Shown here: in pieces, positions 1-8,199 of the stretch | Layout of the letters: the number at the start of each line of letters is the position of its first letter | Position numbering within the stretch: the stretch's first letter is position 1 | DNA from: Notospermus geniculatus | Taxonomy: Eukaryota; Nemertea; Pilidiophora; Heteronemertea; Lineidae | DNA: 64,000 nucleotides | Direction of reading: 5' to 3' | Assembly (NCBI GenBank): GCA_002633025.1 | Contig: NMRB01000684.1 | Location: forward strand, 125,459-189,458 | Program-made: the position numbers and the translations under genes | The notes under the pieces: model-generated | The model's input: the letters and a program-made list of their open reading frames with translations, nothing else | What the model was told of the DNA's origin: nothing | Database searches by the model: none

Positions 1-900
1 TGGTCAACCCTATTAACCTTGCAAGTTTCAGGAAAATCGGTCAAGTAGTTTCCAAAATTGGCCCATTTTGACAAACCCTGTCTTAAGTTTCCAGCCCCTT
101 TCAATATCTTGTTGACTCAGTGTCCTATCAAAAGTGGCTGCTGGTCAGATTAGGTTCAGACATGTGATTTCTCTGCGGAAAGGCGGATTTCCGGGTTTTA
201 GAGTCCAAAAAGTTGGGTCCTAAGATTCATGTAAATCTGCAATAAAAATGGGGGGGGGGTATAGGTACATGGTCTTGTTTGTGCTGTTCAACCATGTTCA
301 ACAAGATCGTTAGAAATGTCAAACGCCTTCCCTCCGCTCCTACTGAATCTTTGCCAATCACCCTGGCAGCACAGAGCAGACATACACCCATTCAATGGGA
401 ATCCGGTGTCCAATCATGTATAAGCCTGCCACACACTTCGCTGACGCAGTGAATGAACCGTTAGCATGCCCAAGTTTGGAACGGCATCGTAATGGTCATG
501 ATGGTGGCGGGAATAGTGGGAGATACTTGATTGGCTGTTTACTACGAGGGCCAAATGACGTCAGAATTTCCCGCCTCCCGTTCGTGCCATATAGAAACTC
601 AAACAGCCAATCAGAATAGCCTCCTTCCCGGCGCGGTACAGTTCCGAAACTCCGTTCGGTTGTCTCGTCTGTTAATGGTTCCTGAAGCCACCGCTACTTA
701 GGGCTCGCCCTAGCGGCGGCTATGGGAACCAAAATGGCCATGTTGGAGCATTATTGGATGTTGGTGCCTGAAATGCCTGGAAATAACCTCTCTGGCATTC
801 CCAAATGACAAAATTTTCTCACATGAGGGGGGACACCCCCTCGCGCTCAGTCATTTGGCCCTCCGTGATTCGTACCAATCGCCAATCAGTGAATCTCATG
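1..900. other. 5' flank of gene 1, paralogous to 24740-25340
   Basis: No coding region is recognised. Positions 90-240 and 290-620 match 24790-24960 and 25000-25330 with scattered substitutions, so this is one copy of a duplicated upstream segment. It carries the CCAAT/CRE cluster listed separately. The run of G at about 250 is also shared. The copy lies about 2 kb before the leader exon of gene 1 because the foldback element at 905-1960 intervenes. The short open frames here differ between the copies and are not conserved. Confidence 0.6.
530..611 (+). promoter_or_regulatory. Promoter-like module: CCAAT, CRE, CCAAT
   Basis: An inverted CCAAT box (ATTGG, 530-534), a perfect palindromic CRE (TGACGTCA, 556-563) and a direct CCAAT box (607-611) lie within 82 bp, with a CATATAG stretch at about 588. 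The first two boxes and their spacing are kept in the copy ahead of gene 2 (CRE at 25259-25266), while the downstream CCAAT is mutated there. Conservation between two otherwise diverging copies suggests a core promoter for the ankyrin-cGLR genes. The transcription start cannot be placed. Confidence 0.45.
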
Positions 901-904
901 TCTG

Positions 905-1960
905 TGGGTTGTATTCAGTGTAGTACATGTACAGTCTTGTTCGTATTAATAATTTAAATGCGGTTTTCTGCATAAAGTCAGAAATCTTGTTGACTACAAC
1001 TGGGCATCAATGTTTTTGCACAAGATTCACTTCTTCATTGCGTAATCTGTCGTTGAAAAAAGGTCCAAAAAAAACTTTTTTGTTTCTAGATTTTTCACCA
1101 AAATTCCTTTGCTAGAATGAAGTTATGCCAAAATAAAGGTGATTTAGCAAGTTACTGTCAAAATCGGCCATTTAGTTTTTGAAAAATTGACGTTTTTGTA
1201 AAGCTATATTAACACCACTTGTCTTCCACTGCCAACAACTTATGAGACGGTCCCTACATAATAATGCAAACCATACTTCATGTCCCTTGTGTAGGCCGTC
1301 AGTGCATACAAAATCCATAGATCTATAGAACAGCGCTGAGTCCTATGTGGCAAAAGTGTTACATAATAATTTTTCAAGTGCGTGGAGGCTTTACTAACCA
1401 ATTCATGCACTGGTTAACTTCAAACAAATATGACAAAGGCTACTAAGTTCTTTCTCAATGCCTGTTACTTTTTGCAATACAATGTCATGAATAACCAGTA
1501 CAGGTCACAACATTTATTTCTGCCTATACAGTGACCCATGCATGGTGTATGGTTTGCATTATTATGTAGGGGCCGTCTCATAAGTTGTTGGTAGTGGAAC
1601 ACAAGTGGTGTTGATATAGCTTTACAAAAACGTCAATTTCTCAAAAACTAAACGACGTATTTTGACAGTAACTTGCTAAATCACCTTTATTTTGGCATAA
1701 CTTCATTCTGGCCAAGGAATTTTGGTGAAAAATCCAGAAACAAAAAAGTTTTTTTTTGGACCTTTTTTCAATGACAGATTACGCAATGAAGAAGTGAATC
1801 TTGTGCAAAAACATTGATGCCCAGTTGTAGTCAACAAGATTTCTGACCTTATGCAGAAAACCGCATTTAAATTGGTTTGGTGATTTATGAGATATTTGAG
1901 ATAGTCGGTGTTGATATTAATACGAACAAGACTGTACATGTAGTTGGACAATATGAAAAT
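905..1960. repeat. Foldback element with ~400 bp inverted arms
   Basis: Positions 922-1296 reappear as the reverse complement at 1543-1945, about 250 bp apart. The arms differ by only a few substitutions. Open frames in both arms translate to the same peptide on opposite strands, which is expected from the palindrome and does not indicate genes. No transposase is visible. Confidence 0.75.
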
Positions 1961-2600
1961 CATTTTCTCAGTAATTTCGGTAGGCCACCTAAAATTGTTT
2001 ATCGGTATTCTACATGTATGATTCCTCGGAAATGCACTGCATTTTTTGCACCATATTTTTAAAATTCCGTGGGTGCCAGGAGGGGTTAAGTAGGAACCCT
2101 ACAGCAATATGAGCTATGTCTGCCCGCTAAATTCTCGAGACTTTTTGCTCAGCAGATAGCTCGCGTGTGTGCGTAATTTCGGTGAGTTTTTTGCCTTGCG
2201 AGGCAGACAGCTCGCGTGTGCGCGTATTTTCGGTGAGCTATCTGCTGAGCAAATGGTCTCGAATGACTTTGCTCAGCAGATAGCTCCAGTGTGCGGCAGG
2301 CTTAAGGTCGACTTTAATGTTAAGGAATGTTCTAAAATACGACCCTAGACTTCTGACTGGTTACACTCAGCCAACTTTTATTGCCATCACCACTTGGTCT
2401 GACTTCGAGTGGCGTTTGATCTGAGATCGTATCACATTTAAAATCAGTTGAAAAAGTGGGAATTTTTAGCTCTTACGATCGTGCAGCGTCTGTTGTCAGC
2501 GTCCGTCATTAGCAGGGCACGTTTTCTAACCGCTGGAGCTATTGATCTGAAACTTGGTACATACATACCCCTAGGTCAGATGACGTATGACACCTGATGA
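1961..2600. repeat. Intergenic, short inverted repeats and a dispersed-repeat fragment
   Basis: At about 2150-2300 the motif TGCTCAGCAGATAGCTC recurs in direct and inverted form, a small inverted-repeat element. From about 2465 to 2580 there is a truncated head of the dispersed family described at 23370-24152 (AGCTC start, GTCCGTC stretch, then AGCAGGGCACGTTT). No gene is seen. Confidence 0.55.
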
Positions 2601-2619
2601 TCTCACTTTTTCCTTGTAG

Positions 2620-3022
2620 GAAAGCCTGCTGTGGTACAACAAGCCGTCAGGGACTGGGTGGACTGGTCCTACTGGTGATCTCTGATCTCTCCAAGTGTGT
2701 AAGGAAAGCCAGCTGTTGTGAGCACAGTATACAACAAGCCGTCAGGGACTGGGTGGACTGTTCCTATACTGGTGATCTCTGATTCCTCCAAATGTCTAAA
2801 GAAAGCCAGCTGTTGTGAGCACAGTGTACAACAAGCCATCAGGGACTGGGTGGACTGGTCCTACTGGTGATCTCTGATTTCGATTTCTCCAAATGTGTAA
2901 GGAAAGCCAGCTGTTGTGACCACAGTGTACAACAAGCCGTCAGGGACTGGGTGGACTGTTCCTACTGGTGATCTCTGATTTCTCCAAATGTGGAACATAT
3001 GAAAGTACTGATCTTTATCGTC
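2620..3022 (+). other. 5' leader exon of gene 1 with four tandem copies
   Basis: A pyrimidine-rich tract ends in TTCCTTGTAG (AG at 2618-2619), a convincing splice acceptor. The leader then consists of four copies of an 84-101 bp unit starting at 2620, 2704, 2801 and 2902, each opening GAAAGCC and containing GTCAGGGACTGGGTGGACTG. Units 1 and 3 end in GTGTAAG, a donor-like sequence. The last unit runs into the start codon of gene 1. The same unit precedes genes 2 and 3 behind the same kind of acceptor, so it is a family-wide 5' UTR exon rather than random satellite. Confidence 0.65.
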
Positions 3023-6000
3023 ATGTCGGAGTTACCAGATGCTGCTGAGAGGAGCGATGAAGATGATGCTTATGTTGAGTCTTCAATTGATGATGAAGGC
3101 ACACCAGATGAGGTTACTTCTGCTGACGAGTGTGATTTTGATGATTACAACTCAACTTTGAAATCATCAGATGATGGTGATGCTGACTTTCCAATTGATG
3201 ATGAAGGCACAACAGATGAGGTAACTTCTGCTGACGAGTGCGATTTTGATGATTACAACTCAACTTTGAAATCATCAGATGATGGTGATGCTGACTTTCC
3301 AATTGATGATGAAGGCACAACAGATGAGGTAACTTCTGCTGACGAGTGCGATTTTGATGATTACAACTCAACTTTGAAATCATCAGATGATGGTGATGCT
3401 GACTTTTCAATTGATGATGAAGACACAACAGATGAGGTAACTTCTGATGAGTGTGATGATGATGATTACACGTGGACTATGGACTCTCCAAGTGATGATA
3501 AGTATTCATCTGAGCAATATACAGCAAAGATAGTGGCCACTGCTAACAGAGGCGATGATGAAGAAATCCGGAAGATAGAGGCAGGACCATCAGTCAATGC
3601 CAGAGATAAAAAGAGGTGGACAGCGTTGTTCACTATGGCGTGGAAGGGTCGCAAAAGTTCTGTTGAACTTTTAGTTGGGTCAAATGCTGATGTAAATATA
3701 AGAGGGAAAGGAAAGTTTCAGTTTTGTAATTCGTCTGATTTAAGCAACCGTGCAACACCTCTGATGGCTTCTGCTTACCAGGGACACACCAGTGTTGTTG
3801 ACCTTCTGGTGAATTCAGGAGCTGAGGTCAATGCGACGGATGAATTGGGAAGGTCAGCATTGATTTATTCGTCTGCCAGGGGACATTATAACACTGCTGT
3901 TCGCCTCATCAGGGCAGGTGCTAAGCATAACATTAAGGACAGAGTGGGATGGTCGGCGTTGATTCATTCATCTGCCGGGGGACATCAGGACACAGCTGAT
4001 GTCCTCATCAAGGCAGGAGCCACGGTTAACGATAATGATAGAGATGGAAAGTCCGCGCTAGTACATGCCATTGAGAAGAGGGAAAGTGACGTGGTTCTTC
4101 TTCTTATAAAAGCAGGAGCTGATTGTACTGTCAAGTTGGAAAATGGGCAGTCAGTACTCATGTATTACTGTGAGAATGGAAATCTTGGTATAATTTGTCA
4201 GCTAATTGAGGTTGGACCCCAGAACATAAATGATAAGGATTCCCAGGGACAGACCGCCCTTATCAAAGCTTCTCGTTATGGACACACTGAAGTCGTGAGT
4301 TGTCTTATTGAGAATGGGGCAGAGGTTGATGTAACTGACAACAGTGGACAAAATGCTCTGTTTTGGGCATCTAAATCAGGACACTTTGATGTCTGCAGAC
4401 TGTTATGTGAGGCTAAACCAGGTATCCTGAAGTCAGTGTGCGATCATGCAAAATGTAATGATAAAATATTGCAGATAATCGCTTTATTATCAACGCCTAT
4501 TGAACTTGGGAGTGTAGACAATCTAGACACCCTCCGCATGGCTCTTATCCGGGCAGCAAAAAGCCAATTATGTGTGAAGGGACGCCGACACTTACCTTTA
4601 CAAGACGTCATTGACTACACCATGTTAGATGATCTGACTTCACTTGGGTCTGATCTACTGAAAGTCACCTCTTCCTTGCCAGATACAGTAACTGATAATC
4701 TTCGAAAGGTATCGGAGCTGATAAGATGTCCAGGCATCGGTGATGTACAGAGTTTACCAGCAGGGAAGTCTGCGGACATTATAGGCTATATCAATGATTG
4801 CATTCAGAGCATTGCGAGTAACATTGAAGATTTTGGTGAGAGAGTCCATGCATGTGGTAGTTCAGCAGAGCACACAAAAGTGATGATTCCAGATGAAAAT
4901 GATTATATCATGGAGAGTCAATATGTTTTTTTCAATGAAGAAGACATTTACCATATTGAAAATGGTTATGTACAACTCGACAGCTTTAAGGGAAGTAAAA
5001 CATTTCATGAAGAATTCTGTTCCAAGTTGGATGTTGCATTAAAAAAATGGGAGGAAAGTATATCGATTTGCTCAGAGGTTGGTAAGGTGAGAGATGGTGG
5101 CCATGCAAGCACGGAAATAAAGATAAAATGTCACTCTGACATTGAGAAGACCCTGGTGATATCTGTTGACTTGGTGCCGGCAATTCACTTCAAGAATGGG
5201 TGGCCAGACTACCTCATTCAGAGGACATGGATGATGGACAGAGAAGAATTAAAAAGACACGCTTTTTTCCTGGTGGCCAAGCCGCCTCACAAGGACAGTG
5301 AACTTGGTGGATCAATGAGAGAAAATCTGCGTACACAGCTCTATGGTATCTCCTTTTCTCATCTCGAGACGAGGCATATTAGAAGTCTAGAACCCTGGGT
5401 TAGAGATGCATACATCGCGGCAAAGTGTCTACGCAACCCTGATGTCTGCAGGATAATGATACAGGACAAGGATGGTTTCCTTTACAACACGGACAAATAT
5501 GTCACTAGCTATTACCTGAAAACTGTCTTCCTACACAACGTTGAGGACTTCCTCAAGAGAAAAATGAGTTTGATCGAGATGGTACGTATAATATACAGGG
5601 ACCTGGAAGGCTGCCTGGCTGAGGGTAACCTTCCGATGTTCTGGAATCCTGATTGGAACGTCCTGGCTGGGCAGAAGATTGACCCAAAGAAATCACTTCG
5701 GGTGGCGAGGCTGCTGAGAATGTTTGTAGATAAACTCTGCAAAAAAGAGATGTCAGAATCTGGTGCTGGTGGAGAAGAGGAGCAGGCGAGGTCTGAAAGA
5801 ACATTTTCCAGCCTCCATTATGAACTGAATGTGTTGATGCTGGTAGTGAGTTCGCTGCAGAGAAAGGGGATGTCAGAATCTGCTCCCTGGGGTGATGCTA
5901 GAGGAGAGAAATGGGCGAACTCTATCGGAACCTTTTGCAGCCTCCGGAATGAACTGGATGTGTTTGAGAGCACAATGAGGTGGCAGCTTAGACACTTCTT

Positions 6001-6679
6001 GAATAAAAAAGAGACGTCAGAATCTGGTGCTTGTGCCGGTGGAGGAGAGGAAGAAACAAGTTCTGCGGGAACTTTTTCCAGCCTCCTGGAGGAACTGATA
6101 AAGATAAAAGAGAAGTGGGAAGGAATGACAGAAACCTATTCCAGCCTCCCGCAGGAACTGAAGCAGGTACTAGAGAGACTGCAGAGAAAGTTACTGGATA
6201 AAAAGGAAATGCCAGAATCTAGTGATTGTGTTGGTGGAGGAGCGGAAGAGACAAGCCCTGTGGGAACCTATTCCAGCCTCCTGGGACCTGTCAGTAAGTT
6301 GGGATACTTTGCCTTCTCTGAGGAAGAAACTGACCAGGAACATGAGGATGTGACACTTGGCCAGGATGGAAAGGTCTCTGATTCGGGAGCTGGTCAGGTT
6401 TCCAAGGAAAACAAACCTGATGAGTTGGTGGAGCCGATGGACACTGAACAGAAGCGGAGAATATTGTGGGAAGAGTGGGAAGTGACAAAACGGCGAAGGA
6501 AGATAAAGCTGGTAGAAAGTGACAATCTGCTGCAAAAGGAGAGAGACTCTGTAAGAGAAGCCATACGAACCCATGGGGACAATAAACCTGATGATACTCA
6601 GAAAAAAAAATATTATCTCAGGAGTGCAAGCGCCCAATTAGGGCATTATAGCTACTCATCAAACAATATTGGACGATGA
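3023..6679 (+). CDS. Gene 1: ankyrin-repeat cGAS-like (Mab-21 NTase) protein, SINE-altered C-terminus
   Basis: Single open frame of 1218 codons. The start at 3023 is chosen because it gives M-S-E-L-P-D-A-A, matching genes 2 and 3; an in-frame ATG at 2999 exists. Order: acidic 36-residue tandem repeats (about 22-140), nine ankyrin repeats (about 178-470), helical linker (470-600), nucleotidyltransferase with G612-S-S, E625-x-D627 and D716 (I-S-V-D-L-V-P), then a Mab-21 C-terminal lobe (S-Y-Y-L-K-T-V-F-L-H and N-L-P-M-F-W-N-P), then five helical tail modules of the type S-E-S-G...G-T-F-S-S-L-L. The family makes cyclic nucleotide messengers when its catalytic lobe senses a ligand. No H-C-C-C zinc ribbon is visible, so DNA sensing of the vertebrate cGAS kind is not supported. 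The last ~25 residues are read from a SINE. Function is inferred from motifs; enzymatic activity is unproven. Confidence 0.8.
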   Translation: MSELPDAAERSDEDDAYVESSIDDEGTPDEVTSADECDFDDYNSTLKSSDDGDADFPIDDEGTTDEVTSADECDFDDYNSTLKSSDDGDADFPIDDEGTTDEVTSADECDFDDYNSTLKSSDDGDADFSIDDEDTTDEVTSDECDDDDYTWTMDSPSDDKYSSEQYTAKIVATANRGDDEEIRKIEAGPSVNARDKKRWTALFTMAWKGRKSSVELLVGSNADVNIRGKGKFQFCNSSDLSNRATPLMASAYQGHTSVVDLLVNSGAEVNATDELGRSALIYSSARGHYNTAVRLIRAGAKHNIKDRVGWSALIHSSAGGHQDTADVLIKAGATVNDNDRDGKSALVHAIEKRESDVVLLLIKAGADCTVKLENGQSVLMYYCENGNLGIICQLIEVGPQNINDKDSQGQTALIKASRYGHTEVVSCLIENGAEVDVTDNSGQNALFWASKSGHFDVCRLLCEAKPGILKSVCDHAKCNDKILQIIALLSTPIELGSVDNLDTLRMALIRAAKSQLCVKGRRHLPLQDVIDYTMLDDLTSLGSDLLKVTSSLPDTVTDNLRKVSELIRCPGIGDVQSLPAGKSADIIGYINDCIQSIASNIEDFGERVHACGSSAEHTKVMIPDENDYIMESQYVFFNEEDIYHIENGYVQLDSFKGSKTFHEEFCSKLDVALKKWEESISICSEVGKVRDGGHASTEIKIKCHSDIEKTLVISVDLVPAIHFKNGWPDYLIQRTWMMDREELKRHAFFLVAKPPHKDSELGGSMRENLRTQLYGISFSHLETRHIRSLEPWVRDAYIAAKCLRNPDVCRIMIQDKDGFLYNTDKYVTSYYLKTVFLHNVEDFLKRKMSLIEMVRIIYRDLEGCLAEGNLPMFWNPDWNVLAGQKIDPKKSLRVARLLRMFVDKLCKKEMSESGAGGEEEQARSERTFSSLHYELNVLMLVVSSLQRKGMSESAPWGDARGEKWANSIGTFCSLRNELDVFESTMRWQLRHFLNKKETSESGACAGGGEEETSSAGTFSSLLEELIKIKEKWEGMTETYSSLPQELKQVLERLQRKLLDKKEMPESSDCVGGGAEETSPVGTYSSLLGPVSKLGYFAFSEEETDQEHEDVTLGQDGKVSDSGAGQVSKENKPDELVEPMDTEQKRRILWEEWEVTKRRRKIKLVESDNLLQKERDSVREAIRTHGDNKPDDTQKKKYYLRSASAQLGHYSYSSNNIGR
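3086..3445 (+). repeat. 108-bp coding tandem repeat in gene 1
   Basis: The ATTGATGATGA start recurs at 3086, 3194, 3302 and 3410, an exact 108 bp (36 codon) period. The units encode acidic D/E/S-rich segments ending T-S-A-D-E-C-D-F-D-D-Y-N. Genes 2 and 3 lack the array; gene 3 has a different acidic insert (codons about 17-75). The near identity of the copies indicates recent expansion. Confidence 0.85.
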
Positions 6680-6835
6680 TATGTAGGAGGAAACCGGAGA
6701 CCCCGGAGGAAACCTACGATGTCGAGGAGAGATCGCCCTCTCTACCACATAAAGCCACTTGCACGACAGGGGATCGAACCCGCGACCTCAGTGGTGGCAG
6801 GCGCCGATGTTTCCACTGCGCCACCCCGACACCCC
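6603..6835 (-). mobile_element. tRNA-derived SINE inserted in gene 1
   Basis: Flanked by a 10-bp direct repeat GATACTCAGA (6593-6602 and 6836-6845), a target-site duplication. Read on the minus strand, the element begins with GTGTCGGGGTGGCGCAGTGG (A box TGGCGCAGTGG) and then a B box GGTTCGATCCC, the internal Pol III promoter of a tRNA. A central domain with two GGTTTCCTCC motifs follows, and the 3' end is a T-rich tail. Length is 233 bp. It interrupts the gene 1 coding region and supplies a new stop at 6677-6679. Confidence 0.85.
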
Positions 6836-6845
6836 GATACTCAGA

Positions 6846-7648
6846 GATGATGGAAGCACCGGACATTGAACAAAAGTGGAGGTAGCATTGTGGAAAACAC
6901 CGGAACACAAGAGGCTTGAGAGTAGGTCAGAATCAGCCAGTAGTTCTGATGGAGAAAAGGAACAGAGAAGCCCGAAGGAGACCTTCTCCAGCCTCCTGGA
7001 GGAACAGATGCAGATCCACAGGAGGCTGGAGAGAAAGTTTTTCGACGAGAAGGTGAAATCAAAATCTGGAGGCGAGGATCAGGCAAACTCTGTGCGAACC
7101 TTCTCCTGCCTCCTGGAGGAACAGAGACAGACGCTAATGAGGGTGAAAGAGTTAGTCGATAAAATTGAAGTGTCAGAATCTGGAGCTTGTGTTGGTGGAG
7201 CAGAGGAAGAGACAAGCTCTCTGTGATCCTATTCCAGCCTCCTGGGACCTGTCAGTAAGTTGGGATACTTTGCCTTCTCTGAGGAAGAAACTGACCAGGA
7301 ACACGAGGATGTTTCACTTGGTCAGGAGGGAAGGACTCGGATACGGGAGCTCGTCATGGTTGTGGAGACGACAAGCCTGATGAGTTGGTGGAGGCAACGG
7401 ATACTGAACAGAAGAGGAGAGCATTGTGGGAAGTGACAGAATGGCGAAGGAAGACAAAGCAGGGAGAAAGTGACAATGCACTGCAGAAGAAGACAGAAAC
7501 ATGTACACCAGCTCCCATAACAGAGTCTGAGGACAATAAACCTGATGAGTTTGTGGACGTGTCGGACATTGAACAGAAGGAGAGTGAATCATCAGATGAG
7601 TGGGAGGAAGTGACCATCTACCGCACAACAGGTGGATATAAACAATAA
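6846..7648 (+). pseudogene. Displaced 3' coding part of gene 1, frame-broken
   Basis: Downstream of the SINE the ancestral tail continues in broken frames. Position 6858 onward reads E-A-P-D-I-E-Q-K-W-R then a stop. 6876-7223 matches gene 3 tail modules (S-E-S-A-S-S-S-D-G-E and G-G-E-D-Q-A-N-S-V-R-T) and stops after T-S-S-L. 7226-7360 encodes the conserved Y-S-S-L-L-G-P-V-S-K-L-G-Y-F block in another frame. 7385-7648 ends in S-S-D-E-W-E-E-V-T-I-Y-R-T-T-G-G-Y-K-Q and a stop, which is probably the ancestral C-terminus since the same bases follow gene 3. It may be transcribed as 3' UTR of gene 1. Confidence 0.75.
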
Positions 7649-8199
7649 CACGTGGGATGGAAGCGCCCAAGATCAAGTGGAGAATGACTGTTTGAAAAGT
7701 GTATGTGTTCTTTATTCAAAGAGGTGTTGATGTTTACATTTCATTTCTTTGATAACATTCCATTTGATATACAAGGAAACGTTGTCTCCAAAACTCAAAA
7801 AGAGTCTTTCTGGTTTCTCCAACTGAAAAGTGCCTGAGGAAGATCCCGGTTGGGGTCGAAAATTTGCGAAATTTTGGAAGTCGACTTCTAGTTATTATCA
7901 TTCGTTGTGTCGACTTTTGTGCTTTCTCTTTCTATGGGTGAAAGAAAGATTGGCAATAATATCGCCCACTTTGGTCCTCATATTGTGCAATAATATTGAA
8001 TGTTTATGGGCTGCTTTAGTTGAATAGAAATAAAAGCCCCATTGTTGGGTGCTGGAGCTGATTACAAAGAGAAGACCTGTAAAACAGAAACAGTCTATGA
8101 TTAGTAAACGTGTGATTTGGAAAGGAGTTTTATGAATTATAGATTGTGTAATTTGTGAATAAACATGTTAACTCACAAATTACACAATCCATGGGTACC
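7649..8199 (+). other. 3' UTR and flank of gene 1, paralogous to 52010-52990
   Basis: Matches the 3' flank of gene 3 with a ~300 bp difference where gene 3 holds a MITE. A conserved AATAAA at 8029-8034 (52820-52825 in gene 3) is the probable poly(A) signal. The segment ends at GGGTACC (8193-8199), the target site of the next element. Confidence 0.6.

Noticed and set aside
1703-1963. Matching peptides at 927-1115 (+) and 1703-1963 (-)
   Set aside because: They are the two arms of the foldback element read in opposite directions, not a gene pair.
2597-2782. Peptide ending D-W-V-D-C-S-Y from the leader units as a coding exon
   Set aside because: No conserved ATG, stops in every unit, and copy number varies; better explained as untranslated leader.
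3114-3428. His/Gln-rich minus-strand frame
   Set aside because: Shadow of the 108-bp coding repeat of gene 1.
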